Shown here one piece after another: positions 60,249 to 64,000 of a DNA stretch of 64,000 bases (positions within the stretch are counted from its first letter, which is position 1; the number at the start of each line of letters is the position of its first letter). This DNA comes from JANQRA01 sp035550735. GTDB taxonomy: Bacteria; Actinomycetota; Acidimicrobiia; Spongiisociales; ZC4RG35. A model generated the notes under the pieces. It was not told the origin of the DNA, made no database searches, and saw nothing but the letters and a program-made list of their open reading frames with translations. Position numbers and translations under genes: made by a program. The DNA is taken from the NCBI GenBank assembly GCA_035550735.1, contig DASZOM010000046.1, positions 28,456-92,455 of the forward strand, written 5' to 3'.

Positions 60249-60677
60249 TCAGGGATTGTCCCCACTCGAGAGCTTGGCCCCTGCCGGGAACGCGAACTCG
60301 CCGGCCGGCGTCTCCAACGCCCGGGCCACGGAGCCCGGCGAGGCGTAGTCGGGACAGGGCTCCGCGGGACATGGCCTCATCTCGGTGAGGCCGACGAGGG
60401 CACCCTCCTCGTCGAACCACCAGATGTCGAGTGGGATGAGGGTGTCGAGCATCCCGAAGACGGCGGGTCTCGTCTCCTCGAAGACGAAGAGCACTCCGTC
60501 GAGCCCTTCGGGAAGCGCCTCCACGCCACGCAGGCCCTGCTGACGTAACGAGGGCGTGTCCGCCACGGCGACCGTCAGCGTCTGGTCGCCGATCCGGATG
60601 TCGCGGGTCTCGAAGCCCTCCAGGCCCGGGCCGGCGCATGCGGCCAGAACCAGCACGGCGAGGGCGAGCCTTCTCAG
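60249..60677 (-). CDS. DUF192 family lipoprotein, apparently started by CTG
   Basis: A protein of about 142 residues. The mature part is a DUF192 domain: DIRIGDQTLTVAVADTPSLR, RQQGLRGVEALPEGLDGVLF and a C-terminal AGEFAFPAGAKL. The lipobox is LAAC. From the first standard start (GTG at 60656) the signal would be only MLVLAAC; extending to a CTG at 60677 gives LRRLALAVLVLAAC, a complete lipoprotein signal with two Arg. That CTG overlaps the panB stop (CTGA), exactly like the ATGA overlaps elsewhere. Function of DUF192 proteins is unknown. Confidence 0.75.
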   Translation of the reverse strand: MRRLALAVLVLAACAGPGLEGFETRDIRIGDQTLTVAVADTPSLRQQGLRGVEALPEGLDGVLFVFEETRPAVFGMLDTLIPLDIWWFDEEGALVGLTEMRPCPAEPCPDYASPGSVARALETPAGEFAFPAGAKLSSGDNP

Positions 60678-61510
60678 CTGTCCTTGAGCAACTCGGACGC
60701 CACCTCGTCGGAGGCGTGGTAGCTCTCTTCCTCGGCGGGGAAGCTTCCGCTCTGGATATCGGCCTTGAACTTCTCCAGCGCGGCCACCGCCTCGTCGGCG
60801 AGCTGGGCATAGGGCCGGACGAACTTGGGGTACGTCCCCGATCCGAGCCCGAGCACGTCGTGGAAGACGAGTACCTGGCCGTCGCAGTTGGGCCCGGCGC
60901 CGATGCCGATGGTGGGGGCATCGACCTCCTTCGTGATCAGTTCCCCGAGGATGTCAGGGACGCCCTCGATGACGATCGAGAAGCATCCGGCGTCGGAGAG
61001 CGCCTTGGAGTCCTCGATCATCTCCCGTGCCGCGTCGACGACCTTGCCCTGCACCTTGAAGCCGCCCATGGCGTGGACCGATTGCGGAGTGAGCCCGACA
61101 TGACCCATCACCGGGATCTCGGCATCGAGGATCGCCTCGATCACCGGTATCCGCTTCCGGCCACCCTCGAGCTTCACCGCCTCCGCCCCGCCCTCACGAA
61201 CGAGACGACCGGCGTTGCGGACCGCGTCTTCGGGCCCGAGGTGGAAGGTGAGCCAGGGCATGTCGGCCACCACCAAGGCCTCGGGGTTGGCCCGCTTCAC
61301 CGCCCTGGTGTGGAGGACGATCTCGTCGAGACCGATCTCCAGGGTGGTGCCCATGCCGTGGACGACATTGGCCACCGAGTCGCCGATCAGGATGATGTCC
61401 ATCCCGGCGCGGTCGGCGATCACCGCCCCCGGATAGTCGTAGGCGGTCACCATGGCGATCTTGGGGCCGCCCTTGCGTTCCCGGATCGCCGGAGCAGTTA
61501 CTTTGGCCAT
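60674..61510 (-). CDS. panB: 3-methyl-2-oxobutanoate hydroxymethyltransferase
   Basis: First committed step of pantothenate (coenzyme A) synthesis: adds a hydroxymethyl group from methylene-THF to ketoisovalerate. The 278-residue enzyme shows MVTAYDYPGAVIADRAGMDI, LIGDSVANVVHGMGTTLEIG, GHVGLTPQSVHAMGGFKVQG and IVIEGVPD with the catalytic Glu. ATG at 61510 has GAGGAG upstream. It precedes the DUF192 gene by a 4-nt overlap; panC and panD are not in the window. Confidence 0.96.
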   Translation of the reverse strand: MAKVTAPAIRERKGGPKIAMVTAYDYPGAVIADRAGMDIILIGDSVANVVHGMGTTLEIGLDEIVLHTRAVKRANPEALVVADMPWLTFHLGPEDAVRNAGRLVREGGAEAVKLEGGRKRIPVIEAILDAEIPVMGHVGLTPQSVHAMGGFKVQGKVVDAAREMIEDSKALSDAGCFSIVIEGVPDILGELITKEVDAPTIGIGAGPNCDGQVLVFHDVLGLGSGTYPKFVRPYAQLADEAVAALEKFKADIQSGSFPAEEESYHASDEVASELLKDS

Positions 61511-61573
61511 TTCTCCTCGGAGGCTACTTGTGAGGTGAAACCTCTCGTTCGAGGCGGCCATTCCGGGCGTCGA

Positions 61574-62347
61574 TCAGGCCAGGGTGCGCACCCACTCGAT
61601 GTCGGCGGCCTGCTCGGCAGCCCCGCCTGGCGTCTCCACGACCACCGGGGCATCGGCAGTCGAGATCGCCCGTGCCAGGTCCTCCTTGGGGATCTCCCCG
61701 GCGCCGAGGTTCTGGTGCCGGTCACGTCTGGAGTCGAAGGGGTCCTTGGAGTCGTTGGCATGCACCAGGTCGATGCGTCCGGTGGCGGCGAGGACGCGCT
61801 CCACCAACTCGTCCATGGGCTCGCCCCCGGCCCAGGCGTGACACGTGTCCAGGACGAAGCCCACCCCGAACGAGCCGATCTCCTCCCAGAGCCGCCTGAT
61901 CCACTCCACGCGGCGCCCCAGGGCCTTATCCCCGCCGGCGGTGTTCTCGATGAGCACGAAGCGGTCGGTGTCGAGGGTCTCCAGGGCCTTGCGCCACCGG
62001 GTGATCCCCTCCTCCTGCGGCCCGTCGCCGGTTACGTGCCCGGCGTGGACCACCACACCATCGGCGTCGATCTCGGTGGCGGCGTCACAGGTGTCCTGGA
62101 GGATCTTGCGACTGGGGATCCGGACGCGGTTGTTGTCAGCACAGACGTTGATCAGATACGGGGCGTGCACGATCACCGGGATCGGGGCATTGCGCAGCTC
62201 GTCGGCGTCAGGCCGGGGAAGAGGCTTCTTCCAGGACTGGGGATTGGAGAGGAAGATCTGGACCAGGTCGGCGTTGCGCTCGACCGCCTCCACCAGAGGC
62301 GCCACCGAAGGCGTGTGGGCCCCCACCTTCACCCCGGCTCCCTCCAC
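61574..62347 (-). CDS. nfo: AP endonuclease family 2 (endonuclease IV)
   Basis: A 257-residue zinc-dependent AP endonuclease that cuts abasic DNA. VGAHTPSVAPLVEAVERNAD, IFLSNPQSWK and VIVHAPYLINVCADNN open the TIM barrel; GFVLDTCHAWAGG, VHANDSKDPFDSRRDRHQNL with GAGEI, and VVVETPG are the three endonuclease IV signatures. GTG at 62347 gives the standard beginning with an extra four residues; a second GTG at 62332 is possible. It overlaps the upstream membrane gene by 19 bp. Confidence 0.9.
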   Translation of the reverse strand: MEGAGVKVGAHTPSVAPLVEAVERNADLVQIFLSNPQSWKKPLPRPDADELRNAPIPVIVHAPYLINVCADNNRVRIPSRKILQDTCDAATEIDADGVVVHAGHVTGDGPQEEGITRWRKALETLDTDRFVLIENTAGGDKALGRRVEWIRRLWEEIGSFGVGFVLDTCHAWAGGEPMDELVERVLAATGRIDLVHANDSKDPFDSRRDRHQNLGAGEIPKEDLARAISTADAPVVVETPGGAAEQAADIEWVRTLA

Positions 62348-62919
62348 AGGCTCGAAGTGGCATGCCGCTTTCGCCGCTTCACCGACTCCAATGCGTAATC
62401 GGCGATCTGCTCGGCAACGGTCTGCGGGTCCTCACCCCAATCCTGGGCCAGGATCGCCAGCTCCTTCTCCTCCACCCAACGGGCGCCCCAGGGGTAGTCG
62501 GGAAGGTGGTCCCGGTTGAACACCGAGATCACCAGCAGCGGTATGGCGTCGCCCTCGTCGTCGATGTCGGCGCCGCCGACGTCTCGGACGTTGTTCCACG
62601 GGATCATCGACGGCGGCCGGAACGGCCCTCGCAACTTCACCATGATCCCCTCGTCGTGACATTCGATGACCTTGGTGGGCACGAACAACTCCTTCAAGCC
62701 CCATCCGACCAGCAGCGCCCCGAGCAGGAACATCACCCAGGCGAAGATGACGTCCCTCGGCTCGTAGATCTGGACGTCCTCGGGACGGAAGACGATGTCG
62801 GTGAGCCATCTCGTGATCCGACGTTGCGTCAGGACGTCGAGTGAGATGACGAGCAGGGGGATCCCGCCCAGGGCCAGCAGCCACATCTTCAGCGCAGAGC
62901 GGCGCACGACGACGGTCAT
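62329..62919 (-). CDS. Membrane protein with a PH-like domain, unknown function
   Basis: A 196-residue protein. Two hydrophobic helices (about 11-27 and 58-77) are followed by a beta-rich segment (about 80-150, VIECHDEGIMVKLRGPFRPP then SMIPWNNVRDVGGADIDDEG) of the kind seen in bacterial PH (bPH) membrane proteins, and a charged helical tail. The ATG overlaps the pyrE stop (ATGA), so it belongs to the pyrE transcript. I do not recognise a named family. Confidence 0.7.
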   Translation of the reverse strand: MTVVVRRSALKMWLLALGGIPLLVISLDVLTQRRITRWLTDIVFRPEDVQIYEPRDVIFAWVMFLLGALLVGWGLKELFVPTKVIECHDEGIMVKLRGPFRPPSMIPWNNVRDVGGADIDDEGDAIPLLVISVFNRDHLPDYPWGARWVEEKELAILAQDWGEDPQTVAEQIADYALESVKRRKRHATSSLWREPG

Positions 62920-63461
62920 GTGGCCACCCCGAGGTCATGGGGCAGGATGATGCCGGTATGGGGTATGTCCAACTCGGCGAAGTTGGCCTCCGCCTTGCCG
63001 TCGGAACGGTCGACCACCGCGATCGCCTGGATCACCTCGTATCCCTCGTCGATCAGGTAACGGGCGGCCTCCACGGCCGCCCCTCCGGTGGTGGTGGTGT
63101 CCTCGATCACAGCCAGCTTCATCCCGGCACCCACCGGCCCCACCAGCCGGCCCCCGGTGCCGTGGTCCTTGGCCTCCTTGCGTAACGAGAACGCCTTGAG
63201 CGGTCGTCCGTGCTCGGCCGCGACGAGGACGGTGGCGACAGCGATCGGGTCGGCCCCCATGGTCATACCACCCAGTGCCTCGACCTCGTCGGAGAGCACC
63301 TCGAGCACCGCGGTGCCGACGAGACGGGCGCCTGCGCCGTCGAAAGTGGTCTGGCGGGCGTCGAGATACCAGTCGGAGACGGCGCCGCTGCGGAGCGTGA
63401 AGGGCCCGTCGGTGCGCAGGGCATGGTCTCTCAGGTGCTGGATGAGCGCGTCGCGGGGCAC
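62916..63461 (-). CDS. pyrE: Orotate phosphoribosyltransferase
   Basis: Joins orotate to PRPP to form OMP in pyrimidine synthesis. The 181-residue enzyme has FTLRSGAVSDWYLDARQTTF, GGMTMGADPIAVATVLVA and the PRPP loop KLAVIEDTTTTGGAAVEAAR. GTG at 63461 is supported by TACCAT 6 nt upstream; the frame upstream to 63884 is a shadow of the phosphatase gene. It heads the group pyrE, PH-like membrane gene, nfo. Confidence 0.94.
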   Translation of the reverse strand: MPRDALIQHLRDHALRTDGPFTLRSGAVSDWYLDARQTTFDGAGARLVGTAVLEVLSDEVEALGGMTMGADPIAVATVLVAAEHGRPLKAFSLRKEAKDHGTGGRLVGPVGAGMKLAVIEDTTTTGGAAVEAARYLIDEGYEVIQAIAVVDRSDGKAEANFAELDIPHTGIILPHDLGVAT

Positions 63462-63467
63462 CCGGCC

Positions 63468-63506
63468 ATGGTATGGAGCCACCGACGAAACCGGCAACGT
63501 TAAGTT
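63468..63506. promoter_or_regulatory. Divergent leaderless promoters (pyrE / phosphatase)
   Basis: Minus-strand TACCAT (63473 to 63468) ends 6 nt before the pyrE GTG at 63461. Plus-strand TAAGTT (63501-63506) ends 6 nt before the ATG at 63513. Confidence 0.5.
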
Positions 63507-63512
63507 CAGCGC

Positions 63513-64000
63513 ATGGATCTCATCCTGGTGCGTCACGGGCAGCCCGACTGGGCCCCCGACCGGATCGCCCGCAACGACCCCGCCCTCACCGAGTTGGGGA
63601 ACGAGCAGGCGAATCGGGTCGGCAAGCGGCTCTCCGGGTTGGAACGAGTCGACGAGATCTGGGCCTCGCCGATGCGTCGCTCGATGCAGACGACCGACCC
63701 GATCGCCGCCGGCCTGGGTCACGAGCCCGAGGTGTACGACTGGCTGCGCGAGATCCAGAACCCGCCCGAGTGGGACGGCGAGCCCGCCGACGAGATCGAG
63801 CGTCGCTTCGAGGAGGCAAACGCCCGATCCATGGAGGAGATGTGGGAGGGGCTCCCGGGCGGCGAGTCGTTTCGCGCCTTTCACGAGAGGGTGATTCGCG
63901 GTCTGGTCGAGACTCTGGGCTCACATGGGATCCACCCGGTGTCCCCGGACTCCCGTCATCTCTGGAAGGTGGAGGATCCCGGCCGCCGCGTGATCATCGT
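63513..64000 (+). CDS. Histidine phosphatase family protein, N-terminal 162 residues (cut by window edge)
   Basis: The frame is open from the ATG at 63513 to the end of the window. MDLILVRHGQPDWAPDRIAR has the RHG motif with the phosphorylated His at the N-terminus, followed by ALTELGNEQANRVGKRL and IWASPMRRSMQTTDPIA, the family's second Arg region; ESFRAFHERVIRGL is also typical. Members are phosphoglycerate mutase-like phosphatases of many specificities. The last part (SRHLWKVEDPGRRVIIV) leads toward the catalytic second His, which lies beyond the edge. Confidence 0.9.
   Translation, partial: MDLILVRHGQPDWAPDRIARNDPALTELGNEQANRVGKRLSGLERVDEIWASPMRRSMQTTDPIAAGLGHEPEVYDWLREIQNPPEWDGEPADEIERRFEEANARSMEEMWEGLPGGESFRAFHERVIRGLVETLGSHGIHPVSPDSRHLWKVEDPGRRVII

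Overview
This 64 kb window comes from a high-GC actinobacterium, most likely an uncultured member of Acidimicrobiia or a close relative. The phylum call rests on a 30-codon bS22 ribosomal gene, PAC2 and LytR-CpsA-Psr proteins, the three-gene PurS/Q/L form of FGAM synthetase, heavy G/C at third codon positions and frequent GTG/TTG starts. The class call is inference. No phage, integrase, insertion sequence, CRISPR array or rRNA was seen. There is one tRNA (Gly, CCC).

Layout. 1-4.5 kb: edge of a hydantoinase gene, an Nfu-N protein, glnA and a CorA transporter. 4.5-23.9 kb: de novo purine synthesis in blocks, purA-purD, purE, purB, purC-purS-purQ-purL-mobA and purF-purM, interspersed with an MFS exporter, a glutaryl-CoA dehydrogenase type enzyme, an AlkX/YcaQ DNA glycosylase, an AbiEi/DUF559 nuclease-like gene, an LCP protein and two thioesterases. 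23.8-35.7 kb: purine breakdown, with adenine deaminase, a three-subunit xanthine dehydrogenase and 8-oxoguanine deaminase on one strand, then a DUF6986-type aldolase-fold protein, uricase, HIU hydrolase, a fused allantoicase/OHCU decarboxylase and allantoinase. 35.7-48 kb: aminotransferase, lipoproteins, TrpB2, acetyl-CoA synthetase, an Lnt-like protein, a phosphatase, an amidohydrolase and an M3 peptidase. 48-52 kb: a structured leader with a small zinc-binding protein, then copZ-copA, PAC2 and bS22. 52-64 kb: thrB, tRNA-Gly, an RNB nuclease, dcd, the rpsF-ssb-rpsR-rplI block followed by dnaB, panB, an endonuclease IV family gene, pyrE and a phosphatase running off the edge.

How it fits together. 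The locus can build IMP and AMP and can take adenine, xanthine or 8-oxoguanine through urate, HIU, OHCU and allantoin to ureidoglycolate. mobA, a molybdenum-cofactor gene, is coupled to purL and lies near the molybdenum-dependent xanthine dehydrogenase. No recognisable ureidoglycolate lyase is present; the aldolase-fold protein and the class III aminotransferase are the nearest candidates for handling the glyoxylate end.

Non-coding signals are unusually readable. At 26 putative first genes a TANNNT -10 box lies 6 to 10 nt before the start codon with no Shine-Dalgarno, so leaderless mRNAs appear to be the rule; genes inside operons carry ordinary Shine-Dalgarno sites or 4-nt overlaps. Four copies of a 45-nt palindromic repeat sit at gene ends, two of them bracketing the AbiEi/DUF559 gene. 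A second, 46-nt repeat follows two stop codons. Other oddities are a duplicated purL start that makes a leader peptide, an apparent one-base frameshift at the start of copA, and an Lnt-like protein without its catalytic cysteine.
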